From: Dipteronia dyeriana
Lineage: Eukaryota > Streptophyta > Magnoliopsida > Sapindales > Sapindaceae
DNA: 64,000 bases
Assembly (NCBI GenBank): GCA_032871835.1
Contig: CM065297.1
Span: forward strand, 61,305,253 to 61,369,252
Direction of reading: 5' to 3'
The notes under the pieces are model-generated. The model did not search any database and was not told the DNA's origin. It saw only the letters and a program-made list of their open reading frames with translations. Below are positions 11,881 through 23,662 of the stretch, one piece after another; positions within the stretch are counted from its first letter, which is position 1, and the number at the start of each line of letters is the position of its first letter. A program made the translations under genes and the position numbers.

Positions 11881-12529
11881 GAATCAAACCTAGATACGTA
11901 TAAGCCCGCCAAACTAAGGTTTCTGTAAAATCCTCATTTATTGATTGGCTTTTTTCATGAACAAACCACATTTTTGGGGTTTATGAAAGGGTAGCTTAGG
12001 CTTTTAAGACCTCAAGAGGAGAATCACCAAAGGTAAAATTCTTGTGCTTACTTGCTTTGAAGAGATAGTCGCACACACTCACAAATTCATGCATAACTCT
12101 TATTCACATATGTTGTGTGTTTATACTTGTGTGCATTTTGGTTTAAATGACTCTTGTTGATATATTTGCATCTTGTAATTAAAGTCTTATGTCATGTTAG
12201 GCATTAGTATAGGATGCATCTTTATCACTCTAGGACTTGTTGAAAATGTGTGTTTGAGTGTTGAAAAAGTGGGCAGTGCGCTAGTGGTGTGCTACTCGAC
12301 TAGCGCAGCCTCACCAGCGCAACATTCCAATGGATCGTCGCTTGTCATGCGCCACTGAGTTGCGCCACTTAACCCGTGCAACATTGACAAAGTGAGCAGT
12401 GCGTTGGTGGTACGCTACTCGACTAGCGCAGCCTCACCAGCGCAACATTCCAGTGGATCGTCGCTTGTCATGCGCCACTGAACTGCGCCATTCCACCATC
12501 GCCTATTGAAAATTTAAGTTGTGCGCTGG
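11881..12529. other. Unassigned segment between 97-bp array and copia-2
   Basis: About 650 bp with no ORF I recognise. The first 380 bp are AT-rich. The rest holds a GC-richer tandem duplication (12269-12510) full of GCGCC and GCGCAG words. It replaces sequence that should link the array to the antisense ORF, so it is probably part of another insertion whose ends I could not define. Confidence 0.5.
12269..12510. repeat. 123-bp tandem duplication, GC-rich
   Basis: Copy 1 starts at 12269 and copy 2 at 12392. They share long identical parts such as CTACTCGACTAGCGCAGCC and GGATCGTCGCTTGTCATGC. Within a unit short inverted words (GGCGCA/TGCGCC) recur. Confidence 0.9.
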
Positions 12530-13064
12530 TAGATCATCAACCTTTAAGTCACTTAGAGGTTCGTCACTAACCAATCTTTTAATCCTATTAAAGTTAATAT
12601 GACGGTAGGCGCGAATGCCATAGGTAAGTTTCATCTTTTGATAATTTTACTCTTTTATGATTAGGTTCCGTTGATTTTGTGTCTAACAAGTGAGAGATGT
12701 TTCTATAAAAATAGAATAAACCGTTTTCCAATGTACCTTTGCAAATAATTTTGTCATTCTTACTAATAATAAAAACTTTATTAAAAGTAACCGAATAATC
12801 AAATTTATTTAAACAAGAAACTGAAATTAAATTCCTCTTGAATTGAGTTACATAATAAACGTCTATTAAATCTAAATGCCTAAAAGAATCTAAACTAATT
12901 CTAATATCTCTTACTGAACTAGCAGACACCAACGCTCCATTGCCTAAACACAAGTTGAATTTGTTCTCATTAAGCCTTCTCCTTTCCTTGAACCCCTGTA
13001 AGGAAAAACAAACATGATTAATGGCTCCGGAGTCTATGATCCAAGAATCCATAGAATCCGCCAA
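12530..13064 (-). pseudogene. copia-2 protease and pre-integrase start
   Basis: On the minus strand the aspartic protease motif is intact: SWIIDSGAINHVCF. It is followed by NGALVSASSVRDIRI and RNLISVSCLNKFDYSV, typical of copia. The pre-integrase domain begins at ETYLWHSRL, where a frameshift near 12615 occurs; the next frame reads HINFNRIKRLVSDEPLSDLK. Homology stops near 12530, so the zinc-binding domain is incomplete and integrase, reverse transcriptase and RNase H are absent. Confidence 0.88.
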
Positions 13065-13880
13065 AAAATAAGTTTCAAGATAATTAATATTACCTTCATC
13101 CTTCTTTTCCTGAGACTTTGGGCAATTTCTTTTCCAATGTCCCTTTTCACCACAAAGGAAACACTTCCTTTGACCTTGGTTACTTTCTTTGTCTCCTTCT
13201 TGGTAGGTCCTAGTTGTTTTTTCTTCTGTTGTTTCTTGACCTTCTTACTGGTCTTAACAGTAGCAACTTTACCTACGGTGTGAATCTCTTGACCCTTTCC
13301 TTTCACAAGGATTTTCTCGGTGCTTTGAACATCTTGCAGCAGACTTTCAAGGTGTATTCCTTATTACTGAAGGTGTAGTTCAACTTCAATTGATCAAAGG
13401 AATCTGATAGTGAGTTGACAATCATGTCAATTTTGGTCTCACCATTTATCTTAGCACCATTTAGTTCAGCAATGTTGAGATATGCTATGACTTCCATCAT
13501 GTGATCTTTCACACCCTGTCCAGGTTTCATTCTAAGATTCATAAAAGCAGTCACTGCCTCTCTCTTAGTCGTCCTAGACCTCATAGCAAACATCTCTTCT
13601 AGAGACATCATTATATCGACAACAGTCTCCATTCCTTCATGTTGCTGTTGCAACACGTCGGAGATGGTGGCCATAATGTAACATTTAGCCATCTCATTAG
13701 AAGACTCCCACTGTTGATACTTAACTCTTTGCTCTTGAGTAGATTCATTAGTACGAGTAGGTGGTTTAGGAGTGGACATAACGAATTATGCTTTTGAATT
13801 ACAATAGAAGCCCAATTGTCCTTTTCCTTGTGACATAATTATCACCAGTTAAAGTATTGTCTTTTAGAATGTTGATTAGG
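13065..13880 (-). pseudogene. gag: copia-2 gag
   Basis: The main open part (13303-13779, minus) is the UBN2-type Gag core: NEMAKCYIMATISDVLQ, MKPGQGVKDHMMEVIAYL and NGAKINGETKIDMIVNSL. A frameshift near 13340 leads to a lysine-rich stretch and a CCHC knuckle CFLCGEKGHWKRNC around 13122-13165, in frame with the protease. The N-terminus (LTGDNYV, near 13845) is in another frame and followed by stops. It would encode the particle protein; as it stands it cannot be made whole. Confidence 0.87.
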
Positions 13881-15086
13881 GATGGGGTCGTGATTTCTGA
13901 ACAATAACAAAAAATTATATAAGTAAATAATTATGATATAGCACTTTTGAATATTTATCTTGAATTAAATAAATTAATTCAATCGTAAAAATTCAACGGT
14001 GATCCAACACCCATAAATGTCACACCTCTTTTAGGAGTTCACATCATTTACTAGTTGGACTAGGTCCCATCTAATTGTTAACATAACAACCAATGTTTTC
14101 AATTTATCTTTGCAATTTTATTAACAATAACTCTTTGGAGGATATTAATAAAATCACATTGAGTGTGTTACCAAGTTATCGACCTTCAATATAATCCCTC
14201 ACGTATCCCCCATTTCAGAGTAGATATCGTTTGGGTTAATTGTCTAGTTTATCCTTGTAAGGAAGTATCTTGCTAAATTCCTTTCATGAATACCTCTTGG
14301 GAGGTCATTACACGAAATATAAAGCTCAACAAAACTTGGAGGCCGTAGGTGTTCTAAAACACCTTCTCCCACTCAATTATTTAAGGCGTGTGATTGAATT
14401 CCATAGAATAATTTACCAAGTTATCTAAATGCCAATTAGATACCTAAACCATTCAATGCATGTTCATACCAAAAGAGATATATGAATGGCACTTCTATTC
14501 TATATGACATGTTATCAAACAATGACAAACATTGCAATATTTAAAAAATATAAATAACTACAATTTTGGCCTATCCTAGAAAAGCAAGTAAATTACATGT
14601 GTTGGAATACAAAAAACTCCTCTCTTTGCGAACAAGTCTTCATGCGACCTTCGTTGTTTGGACTCCCTCGGCTGCCTCCTATAGGCGTGCGCACCCTTGA
14701 CCCCTTCCCATTGGCGTGCACATGCCACAACCCCATAAGGGCTGCCATGCGCGGCCTATGCCGCAACAACCGTGGTTGCCTGCTCTTCGCACGCATGTTT
14801 GTTGCTATGGCTCGCAAACTTATTCCGGTTGCTTCCAATTATCCAAACCTTCAAGTCTTTGAAACTTGAATGTATTACAGAAGAATTTTAAATAAAAAAA
14901 TATTGTAGTTTTTTTTTAATTACAATATAGTGCAGTATTTTTTTTACAATGCCAAAATAAATAAAAATTTAGCAACTACCAAAAAGGAAATTATGGGGAT
15001 GATAGGCCACCCTTCTTGTTACAGTCCCAAAACCAAATACACTGAAATTCTAGGACCAAAATTGTGCAATAACAATCCACATATAA

Positions 15087-15139
<53 letters not shown>

Positions 15140-15256
15140 TCCAATTTAAATATATATGCGAATATTTAGAGTGTCATCTCTTTCTAAAACATGCATATAT
15201 ACAATAATAATAAAAAATTCACGAACACATACATCAATTAACCAAAGGTACAACCA
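13881..15256 (-). other. copia-2 leader, no gene
   Basis: AT-rich sequence between the primer site and gag. A GC-richer patch at about 14620-14800 gives overlapping chance ORFs on both strands. A (TA)n tract lies at 15091-15136. I see no conserved protein. Confidence 0.65.
15091..15136. repeat. (TA)23 microsatellite
   Basis: Uninterrupted TA dinucleotides in the copia-2 leader. Confidence 0.97.
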
Positions 15257-15269
15257 GGCTTTAATACCA
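15257..15269 (-). other. copia-2 primer binding site, degenerate
   Basis: The minus strand reads TGGTATTAAAGCC, two mismatches from the Met-tRNA site TGGTATCAGAGCC, two bases from the LTR end. This fixes the element's orientation. Confidence 0.82.
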
Positions 15270-15271
15270 AT

Positions 15272-16539
15272 TGTAGGGAAAATCGCACAACGGAAGATTG
15301 AAAAATTATAGATTAGGGTTTCGGTATAAATAAAAATCTTCCTTTTATAATAACAAGAACCTTAACCCTAGATTAATTGATGTATATAAAAAGTATCATA
15401 CCTTTTTTTTTCGTGACGATTGAACAAGCGTCGAATTGAATCCGTAAGATCTTCCAATCCAATCACGAACGTGAATCACCTAGGAATGTGGGCTCCCTTT
15501 CTTTAAATTGTATACCTGAGGATAGAAACAAACAAAATCTTCTTCTTTGTTAGTCACAATAATCCTCAAAGAGAAAAACCAAGAACGTCCGGTAACTTGT
15601 GAATTATCAATCAATTTGATTGAAACTCACGTGAACCTTGATTCGATGTTGTACACAAAACCCTTTTGAGGCAAAGGATGCAAGTGTACTATTGAAAACA
15701 AAAACTTTCCCTATTTTCTCTATGTTTGGCCGGATTCTTCACACAATGAGTTGGACAATTTTTTTTTATAACAATAAAAAACAAATAAAAACAACTTCTC
15801 ACACCAAAAATTAAGGCTTGGTCGAAATTTACAACCTATATTTATAGGTTCACAAATCCTCTCCTAAAGAGGATTTACTTGGTAGGCAAGAATCTTATTC
15901 TTAGGTGGATTTACTTACTGACCAAGAATCCTTATCCAAAAAGAATTCTTTTTCTACACCAAGACTCATAATCCAACTCATTAGTGTATTTGTGACTATA
16001 ATAAAGACTTCCTAATTTGACTAGATAAATAGTTCTTTTTTTTAATCTACTTATCAAATATAGTCATTAATATTAATTATGCTACCAACAATAGTATGGT
16101 TCCCACTCAAATAAAGTATTTATGGTTCTATATAAAGTATTTCACTGTGATCCAATTCAATGCACCCAGTGCACTAGGTTCTTTTGCGCAAAGACACTAC
16201 ACTTTGATGATTTTAGACTTATCGTAATACATTTGATCCCACACAAATGCTAGCGAAAGAATCTACAACTTTGACAAGATAAATGCGCCCAACCTTTATC
16301 TTACGTTGTGAATATTATTCAAGACTAACTAAAGAATTGTGTCTACCTCATACATATATAGATGTATGAACAATTCCTCATTTCTCATAGTCATTTGACC
16401 TTATGATTATTTACTTTTAACAATTATAATAATCAAACTACAAATGCTATAAGATTTGTTAAACTAGAAATAACTTTATTAATATGAAAAGATTGTCAAA
16501 TACATTATTATACTCTTGTTATCAAGCATAATCCCAACA
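15272..16539 (-). repeat. 5' LTR of copia-2 (1268 bp)
   Basis: On the minus strand it starts TGTTGGGATTATGC at 16539 and ends TTTTCCCTACA at 15272, next to the primer site. Immediately right of it (16540) the antisense ORF of element A resumes. No second copy is present in the window. Confidence 0.83.
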
Positions 16540-18389
16540 GCTTGGCCATCTCTTTCTCCATCTCCTTCTGGCTAGAGGTCATCTCCTACACTAGAGTTTG
16601 AGCCCGAGCTAGTAATCCCATAGTCCTATCAGCTTTAGCCTCAGCCTTTACTATGCGGTCACAGAGAGAAGCCACATCGTGGCTCTTAGCCATGTTGAAT
16701 TTGAAAGCCTGTAGGATGTAAAGTTGAAATTAGAAACCGATCATCTGGACACTGCAGGTAAATGTGAAAGAAGATAATTACCTCAGCCAAGAGAGCGGAT
16801 CCTTGGTAAGCAGAATGTTGAGGGGTATCGAAGCCATCCGAGAGAGACCACCACCTGGGCAAGACGTAACAAACTTCTCCTAGACCTCTTCTTGCCCGAT
16901 AGAGCTAGGTTGATGTTGAAAGTGAGCAGGACAAACTTCCAAAACACCAGCCTCAAAGCCTCTTAGAGCTTGAGGAGTTAGGGATACAGAGGGAGGAGCA
17001 GAAACATTAGGGAGACTGACCACGAGAGTAACCGAAGTAGTAGTGACAACATGTGGATCAACTAAGATAGAAGCGACGATGACTGCAACAATTACAAGAG
17101 GAGTAGAGACCCCCTTACCTTGAACCTTAGAAACCTGCTATACGAGGAGCCCTATCTTGGACCTAAGCTGGAAATGGGACAGAACATGAGTTGGTGAAAT
17201 TACGACGGGAACAGATGGTCCCCCTTTCTCTGAGGTGGCCGATGAGGCTCCCTGAGCCGACCCGACATGAGGGGAAGGGGTATGAGCTTATTGGACTTCA
17301 CGAGAAGCATGAGGAACAATAGAAACTGTTGAAAAAAAGGCATCAGAATCAAGCTAGCTAGCGTAAAGGGAGCAATATGGTTCAATTTTCTTTTGCTGAA
17401 GGGGAGAAGCATCAAAGATTCACAACTATAAATTCATGCTGCGAGGATCAGAGGAATCAGCGGTGGGAAACTTTAGGTTAAAATAATTACGGGAGATGAC
17501 AGTCTTCAAGATTGTCTCAGACTCAGCGGGCAGAGAATCCCTATTCCACGAGGGCTTATCGTTGAAAATAGTAAGGGCCCTCGTGCCTGCCAATGTAGAT
17601 CGAGCTTCCCCAATCAACCACCAGTAGAATCCATTCAACCTTCCAGGCAGGATCTTTCTTAGAAGCACCAGGAATGATGAAGTTAAGCTTGTTCTTGGCC
17701 TTCGTGTAGAATTGACCTATTGGGCCGCCAGACATGCTGCCAATCTGAAAGATATTGGCCAGTTCCTCTGCTTCGGTCTCTCTGGTAACTTTGCTCAACT
17801 CGCACTGTTCCCTACACAACATGAGAAAGCAGATTAGATGTCTCCAGAAGCCAAGGGTAAACTAGAAAGGAGCTAGCTATAGGGCGTTGAGAGCCCGTCG
17901 TAGGGTGGGGTGAAGAGGAAGCCTAACCCCGTTCTCTAGAGCCGTAACGTGGATCAGAAGCTCACCTTTATGAGGGGAAAGAACTTTGTAGTTCTTATGA
18001 AGAATGGGGATGGTAAAATTGCCTGGAATACCGTATTTGACCTTCAAACAATTAATCGACCTCGGGTCATTGGTAGAATCCGGGTTAACCTTAAAGTCGT
18101 ACGGAAGAACTTTCTTAAGTAAGTTACCAACGATCGAAACTTGATTCCTTCCCGCTGCAGCATCCCTGGATTCTTTACTTGAATTCTCATAAACTAAATT
18201 CAGAGGTTCGTTGGGTTTCTTTGAGAATCCGGTCCTGATAGACACGTTTCTATTCGAGTGGCAACGTTGTGGGTTGGGAAGGGAATCCTTGCTAGAAAAA
18301 TCCTTTCGTGCTCGCTTCCTGTGAGCAAGTCAGTAAATTTCTTTACCCTCTACCATGAGGTTTACTATGTCATGGTTGGATTTTGACAT
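16540..18389 (-). pseudogene. Antisense ORF of Tat element A (aORF), 3'-truncated
   Basis: Transcribed against the element. The start is probably the ATG at 18389 (MSKSNHDIVNLMVEGKE, then a TGA). A long open part (17877-18245) ends ENGVRLPLHPTLRRALNAL and, in the next pieces, continues FWRHLICFLMLCREQCE and KAKNKLNFIIPGASKKDPAW. This pattern resembles the plant 'putative gypsy type transposon' domain found in antisense ORFs of Tat elements; the match is from memory. Function is unknown. Many stops follow below ~17560. The C-terminal part was lost where copia-2 sits. Copies B (20511-22015) and C (61875-64000) share the same order of motifs. Confidence 0.75.
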
Positions 18390-18786
18390 GATGGTGCAAA
18401 GTTTCGAGTTTGATGAAAGAGAGATAGAGGTGTTGCTCGAGAGGCGAAGAAAGAAAAGATTTTTTGAGAGTTTAAAATTTGGAGGAGTGAAAAATGTAAG
18501 GGGGAAGACTACGTGACCGGGTTTAAATAGGGGTGACCGGCACAGTAACCAGTAACACCGATGACGGAAGCAAATAAGAAGGTGAGATCTTCGGCGATTG
18601 CCTCAATTCTTAGGGACTAACGTAATGCAGCCAAGTTATTTTAAAAAATACATCGTTCATTGCTCGCCATGTTTCATTTGTATTTAGTGGGAAGATTCCT
18701 TCATGGATTTTGTAAACTAAAAAAAGAAGGAAATTTTTCTAATTAAAATAGGAAATCGGACTCCAACCCCAACTTAGTAACAGATG

Positions 18787-18806
18787 TTCAAGTCAGAGGG
18801 GACTTC
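18787..18806 (+). other. Element A polypurine tract
   Basis: TTCAAGTCAGAGGGGACTTC directly precedes the LTR start. The same sequence, lightly altered, precedes the LTRs of B (22401-22420), LARD-1 (minus strand, 28036-28055) and LARD-2 (45706-45725). Confidence 0.8.
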
Positions 18807-19944
18807 TGTTGATAGACAAATTTGGCCTGGTACCAAAGGTAAATTTTCCACCACCCTAGCCAGGGTTCAAATCCGAGATTACACAACAAGGTGCCGAGGT
18901 TTCTGGGGTCGAGCTACTGTAAGACCCCGTAGAAGCAAGATAAGGTTGTCATACTCTAGGAACACCCCAAGTTAAGCCCGACGTGACCAAATTAAGCTCC
19001 TTACCTCGAAATAGAAACCCAAAGCATGATCGATACGGGGTGACCTAGGCTCCCCGAGGTCGAAATACCTCAGGAACTCCTTAGAAGCCCGTTACATTCT
19101 CAAGATGCAAAAGTAGACCTATAAGGGTATCAAGTTCGTCCTACAGTATCGGTCCACTTCACCAAGGGAAGAACCAAATCTATCCAAGCAGGTAGGAGGA
19201 GGTTCGTAGAAGCTTTGTTATCACTAAAGAGCGACGACATGGTCATTTAAAGCTCCAAAAGGAACCAGGAATGGTCGGACCAAACTCTTTAACACTAAGA
19301 CAAGAACATAGATGTACATCACCATTCGAGATAGTGAACGCCATATTCGGTGACCTTTATGAGGCATCTTACTAGAGCAGTGCACAGGATCACCTTCATT
19401 CTCCAACTTGCGTTGAAACGCTACATACGTGCAGGGCAAGTGATTGAGACCAGTGAGGAAACAAACTCATTTCCATCTAAGATATTCTCAAATCTATTAT
19501 TAAGCCAAAGTCAATGACATTTAAACAGCATATCCCGCCCGATAATGAGGGAATCTATTTTTAAAATAATGGCGGGAGAATCACGAGTTTAACCTAGTTA
19601 AACTATGTATAAATACGGTCGAGCATTTCAACAAGACATAGAACATAACCACCATTATTATCTACTTCTCGACAGGCACGAAATCGCCACATCCATTGTA
19701 CCTAAGAGTGATTGAGAGTATTCGAGTGATCTTTGTACATGATGAGTGATTGGTTTAACAATAATAAAGCAATACCATTTTCCTTTACGTATATTTAGTG
19801 CATCGTGTTATTGTTTACCTTCATATCCACTATCACACATATAAACTCGGTACTGAAAGTACCAACCCTGACCACGACCTTCGAGGTAGTGGTCTCGAGG
19901 TTACAAACTAAAATTTCTCACCCCGAGCGAATTTTTGATTAACA
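18807..19944 (+). repeat. 3' LTR of Tat element A (1138 bp)
   Basis: Starts TGTTGATAGACAAATTTGG after the polypurine tract and ends CGAATTTTTGATTAACA. It is homologous along its length to 22421-23662 and to the split LTR of element C. The ends match those of the longer LARD LTRs. It is followed by gag sequence of element B, so A probably inserted in B. Confidence 0.88.
19608..19615 (+). promoter_or_regulatory. Candidate TATA box, Tat LTR A
   Basis: TATAAATA in ACTATGTATAAATACGG. The same place holds TATAAAAC in LTR B (23216), TATAAATAT in LTR C (53405) and TATAAATAT in LARD-2 (38967). Conservation of position across four LTRs supports a promoter role. Confidence 0.6.
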
Positions 19945-20404
19945 GAGGGGTATGAACATTACACTCCATTAAATGAATCTCATAAGATGATATACCTCGT
20001 TATCCGGGAAAACGGGCTTCTCCAGAAGGCGACACCCATGAAAGCTCTGACGGACAGGAGAAACCTGATATAAGTACTACGACTTTCTTAAAGGCGTAGG
20101 GCACATCACATCAGAGTGTTATATCCTATGTAACCAGATTGAGACTTTGGTAAGGGGAGACTACTTGGTAGAATTCTTACAGCAGGTTAGGGAAAATAAC
20201 CAGACCAAAAAAGAGGTACAAGCAGAGATCCGGGACCATACCGAGAAGAGAAAAGGAGAACAGAAAGACCTAATGCAACAGATCCAGGTCATACACACAA
20301 TTAGTGGAGGACCCACCCTGGCTAACACCTTTAACAACTCCAAAAAGAACCGTGCAAGAAAAATTCCTCGTGTTGATAAAAGCAGAGGTATCTTCAAGAT
20401 GTAA
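19945..20404 (+). pseudogene. gag: Element B gag, C-terminal fragment
   Basis: The open part reads GDYLVEFLQQVRENNQ and then a charged stretch to SGGPTLANTFNNS. It matches element C on both sides of its solo LTR (LIDFLQQVRDN before 55622 and ITGGPTLADTSNNS near 57680). The zinc-like segment upstream (near 20070) is frameshifted. This is the RNA-binding end of Tat Gag. Confidence 0.8.
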
Positions 20405-20510
20405 TAAACCACTTGGACAAGAGGTATTTGAATCAAGCAGAGAGAGGCTACCACTTGGACAAGGTGTAATAAACCACTCCACGACCTCATCATGTCTAAT
20501 GGGGCTTGAT
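20405..20510. other. Deletion junction gag/aORF with short direct repeats
   Basis: CCACTTGGACAAG occurs at 20409-20421 and 20451-20463, and TGTAATAAACCACT near both ends. Such short repeats are common at illegitimate recombination joints. A 197-residue minus-strand ORF (20161-20754) runs across this joint by chance. Confidence 0.65.
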
Positions 20511-22015
20511 TCAAATTAAAGGCTAGAAGGAGGACCTTCCGCAACAGCAGTCCCGAGGCCCCCGAAGCTTGAGAAGCTGGGGATATTGAAGGAGTAGCAA
20601 GATCATTAGGTAAGTTGATCGTGGGGATAACAGTAGTGGTATTAACAATAGAAGGTGCAACTAGAGCTGGAGTGGTGGTAGTAATAACATTTACAGGTGG
20701 GGCGGTAGTCCCCTTCCCCCGCATCCAGGATGCTCGGGATGTAAAGATCTTCATCAGGGACCTAAACTAGGAAGGAGGTGAGATAGGGGCATACAGAACC
20801 CCATTTGGAGCGGATGGCCCCCTTTTTCTCTAAAGTAGCCGAGGAGGTCCCCAGGATCGGTTTGGGATAAGAAGGAGGGGTAAAAGCTCACTGTACTTCT
20901 TGGGTAGTTAGAGCAACAATAGAAACTGTTAAAAAAAAGAAGAAAAAAGAAGAAAAAAGAAGGGAGAGAGGTCAGAATCAAAGAGAATAGCTTGAAGAAA
21001 GCGAGCTAGCTCAAAGTTTTTTTTTTTTACTAGGAAAGGCAGCAGAGATGCGCATGTATTGATTCACTCTGCAGGTATCGAAGGAGTTAGCAGTGAGAAA
21101 CTTCAGGTTAAGAAAATTGCAGGAGATGATGGCCTTCAGAATTGCCTCAGTCTCAGTTGGTAGAGAATCCCTGTCCCATAAGGGTTTATCCTCAAAAGCA
21201 GTAGGAACCTCAAATTCATGCCCGCCGATGAAATTTGAACATCCACCAAGATCCATTCTTCCTTCCAGGCGGGGTCTTATTTAGAAGCGCTAGGTACGAT
21301 GAAGTTGAACTTGTTTTTGGCTTTCGCATAGAACTGACCTCTTGGACCGTAGGAAAGGCTACCAATCTGGAAGGTGTAAGCTAATTCCGCCACTCCGGGC
21401 TCCCTAGCGACCTTGCTTATCTCACACTGCTCTCTCTACAACATGAGAAAACTAATTAGATGCCTCTAAAAGCCAAGGTTAATTGGAGAGGAGCCAGCTC
21501 CAAGACATTGAGAGCCTATCGTAGGGTGGGGTGACAAGGAAGTCTAACCCCGTTCTCTAAAGCTGGGACATGGATTGGAAGCACGCCTTTAGGAGGAGAA
21601 AAGACATTATAGTTCTTGGAAGGAATGGAGATGGTGATGCTGTCAGGAATGTCATACTTGGCCTTCAAATGATTAATCAAGTTAGGATCAATTGTATAAT
21701 CGGGAATAACCTTGAAGTCGCAAGGAAGATTTTTTTTAGTGAAGGGTTCCAATGACCGTAACTTGGCCCCTACCAGCCGTAGCACCACTAGATTCTTTAT
21801 TCGAATCCTTATCAACTAGGTCTAGCAGATTGTAAGGCTGGTTCCAGAAGCCAGACCCAATTGAAAGGTTTCAGGCCTGAACGACGACATTGATGAAGTG
21901 AAAGGTTATCTCCGCTGCCAGAATCTTCTCGTTCCTGCTTCCTGGGATCCGGGTTGGAGGCATCATTGTCCTCCACCAACCGATTAACACTTTTGTCAGA
22001 GTTCAACATTATCAA
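20511..22015 (-). pseudogene. Antisense ORF of element B (aORF)
   Basis: Start ATG near 22015 (MLNSDKSVNRLVEDND). Frameshifted pieces follow in the same order as copy A: NYNVFSPPKGVLPIHVPA, ENGVRLPCHPTLR, KAKNKFNFIVPSASK, PTETEAILKAIISCNF, then a Thr/Ala/Pro-rich linker (NVITTTTPALVAPSIV) at about 20640-20700. The C-terminal half is deleted at the gag junction. The upstream region (22016-22400) may hold its own promoter, but I see no clear signal. Function unknown; a regulatory or accessory role has been suggested for such ORFs but is not shown here. Confidence 0.72.
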
Positions 22016-22420
22016 GTATAGATAGGTCGAGAGAATTAAAGAAGAGATGGTGGTTCTTGTGAAGACGGAAAATAGAATTTTGAGAGTTTGAAATATGAAA
22101 GAGAGATAAGCGTGAGAAGGAAGGCGATGTAACCGGGTTTAAATAGAGACGAAAGAACTAGTAAATGATGACATTTATTAAGGAAGCATGCTGGAAGGTG
22201 AGATCCTTGATGAAGATTGCCTCGATCCCGAAACTGATATAACAATCATTTTTCTTGAGAAACGTACCAGTTTGTTAGCCATCGCATGGAACTCACATTT
22301 AATTAAAGGATTCCCTCTTGGATTCTCGCAACTAAAGAAAAGAGAAAATTTACCAATTAAAATAGGAAATATGACTCCAACCCCAACTCAATTACCGGTG
22401 TTCAAGTCATAGAGGACTTC
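22016..22420 (+). other. Spacer between aORF B and LTR, with polypurine tract
   Basis: No ORF of note. It ends in the polypurine tract TTCAAGTCATAGAGGACTTC (22401-22420). The equivalent in A is 18390-18806; both contain CTCCAACCCCAACT just before the tract. Confidence 0.7.
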
Positions 22421-23662
22421 TTTTAATAGCCAAATTTGGCTAAGAACCAAAGAAAAAATTTCCACTCTCCAAGCAAGGTTCCATATCTGGGATCACACAG
22501 TGGGGTACCAAGTTTTTTAGGGTCGAGCTACCATACAACCCGCAGAAGCAAGGCTAGGTCGCCTACATTCTAGGAATGCTTCAGTTAAAGCTCAAAGTGA
22601 TCAAATCAAGCTCCTTACATCGAAATAGGAGCCCGAGGCAAGACCGACAGAGGAAGACATAAGCTTCCCAAGGTCTAGATATCTCGCGACCTCCCTAGAA
22701 TCCTGCTACCATTTCCGCTTGTACAAAGAGATCTTTAGGGTATTAACTTCACCTACAATGTCTCTTCATTTCATCGAGGGAAGAACCGAATCTATCCAAG
22801 TAGGTAGAAGGAAGCTCCCAAAGCTTTGTCACCACTAAAGAATGCCAACACGGTCATAACAAGCTCCATAAAGGACATGGGAAGGTTAGATCAAGCTCCT
22901 AGCAGCAAGATTGGTATAGAGAAGTACTTCTCCATTCCAGATAGCAAGCGTCATAGTTGATCTACAATATGCATTATGCTAGGGCAACATACAGGATCGC
23001 ATTCACTCTCCAACGTGCACTAAAACACCACGTACGTGCAGGACAAGTGATTGAGTCTAAAGTGGAAACAAAATTTTCTTCCTCTAAGATATTCTCGAAT
23101 CCGTTTATCAAGCCAAAGTCAATGATATTTAAACAAAATATCCCGCCCGATAAGGAGGGATTTGATTCAGAGATTTATAGCGGGAAAATGACAGGTTTAA
23201 CCTAATTTGACCATGTATAAAACACGCCTAAGCATGCATTAAGGAGGGGACATTTGGACGAGGCACATAAAAAGAGCAATAGATGACCAGTGAGAGCAAT
23301 AGTGATAGGGACTCGCCGCCAATAAAGAACACAACTCCATTATTGTCTAAATTCTCTAAGGATAACACGGCCTTCGCTTTATCTACTTATCGACGGGCAT
23401 GGAGCTGCCACCGTCATTATGTCCAAGAGAGAACGAGTATTTTGAGTGATTTTTATACATTACATTTTATTTGTTTACAATAATAAAATAGTGCCATCTT
23501 TTTTACATATCCCTCATACATCGTGTCATCACCTACTTTCATCACCTCAATTACATGTATAAACAAGGTATCGAAGGTATCTTTCCCGACCGCGACCTCC
23601 GAGGTAGTGGTCTCGAGGGTGCTAGCTGAAATTCCTCACCCCGAGTGAATTTTCAATCAACA
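22421..23662 (+). repeat. 3' LTR of Tat element B (1242 bp)
   Basis: Starts TTTTAATAGCC (second base changed from G) and ends GAATTTTCAATCAACA. Homologous to 18807-19944. TATA-like TATAAAAC at 23216-23223. Confidence 0.85.

Larger units (their letters stand above)
12530..16539 (-). mobile_element. Truncated Ty1/copia element (copia-2), minus strand
   Basis: Read on the minus strand it has a 5' LTR (16539 down to 15272), a degenerate Met-tRNA primer site, a leader, gag, protease and the start of the pre-integrase domain. It stops near 12530 with no 3' LTR. Its LTR ends (TGTTGGGATTATGC to TTTTCCCTACA) differ from copia-1, so it is another family. It interrupts element A between the tandem repeats and the antisense ORF. 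Confidence 0.88.
9258..19944 (+). mobile_element. Tat-type Ty3/gypsy element A (3' part)
   Basis: The visible order is RNase H, integrase, 97-bp tandem repeats, (inserted copia-2), antisense ORF, polypurine tract and 3' LTR. Integrase after RNase H marks Ty3/gypsy; the antisense ORF and the 3' tandem repeats are known from the plant Tat lineage. The 5' half would lie left of copia-1, outside the window. Element-derived sequence resumes at 9314. Confidence 0.85.
19945..23662 (+). mobile_element. Tat-type element B, internal deletion derivative (3' part)
   Basis: A gag C-terminal fragment (+) is joined directly to an antisense ORF (-), followed by polypurine tract and LTR. Protease, reverse transcriptase, integrase and tandem repeats are missing. 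The 5' part would lie left of element A. Confidence 0.75.

Noticed and set aside
14593..14869. Overlapping ORFs in the GC-richer patch of the copia-2 leader
   Set aside because: Open on both strands because of composition; no conserved motif.
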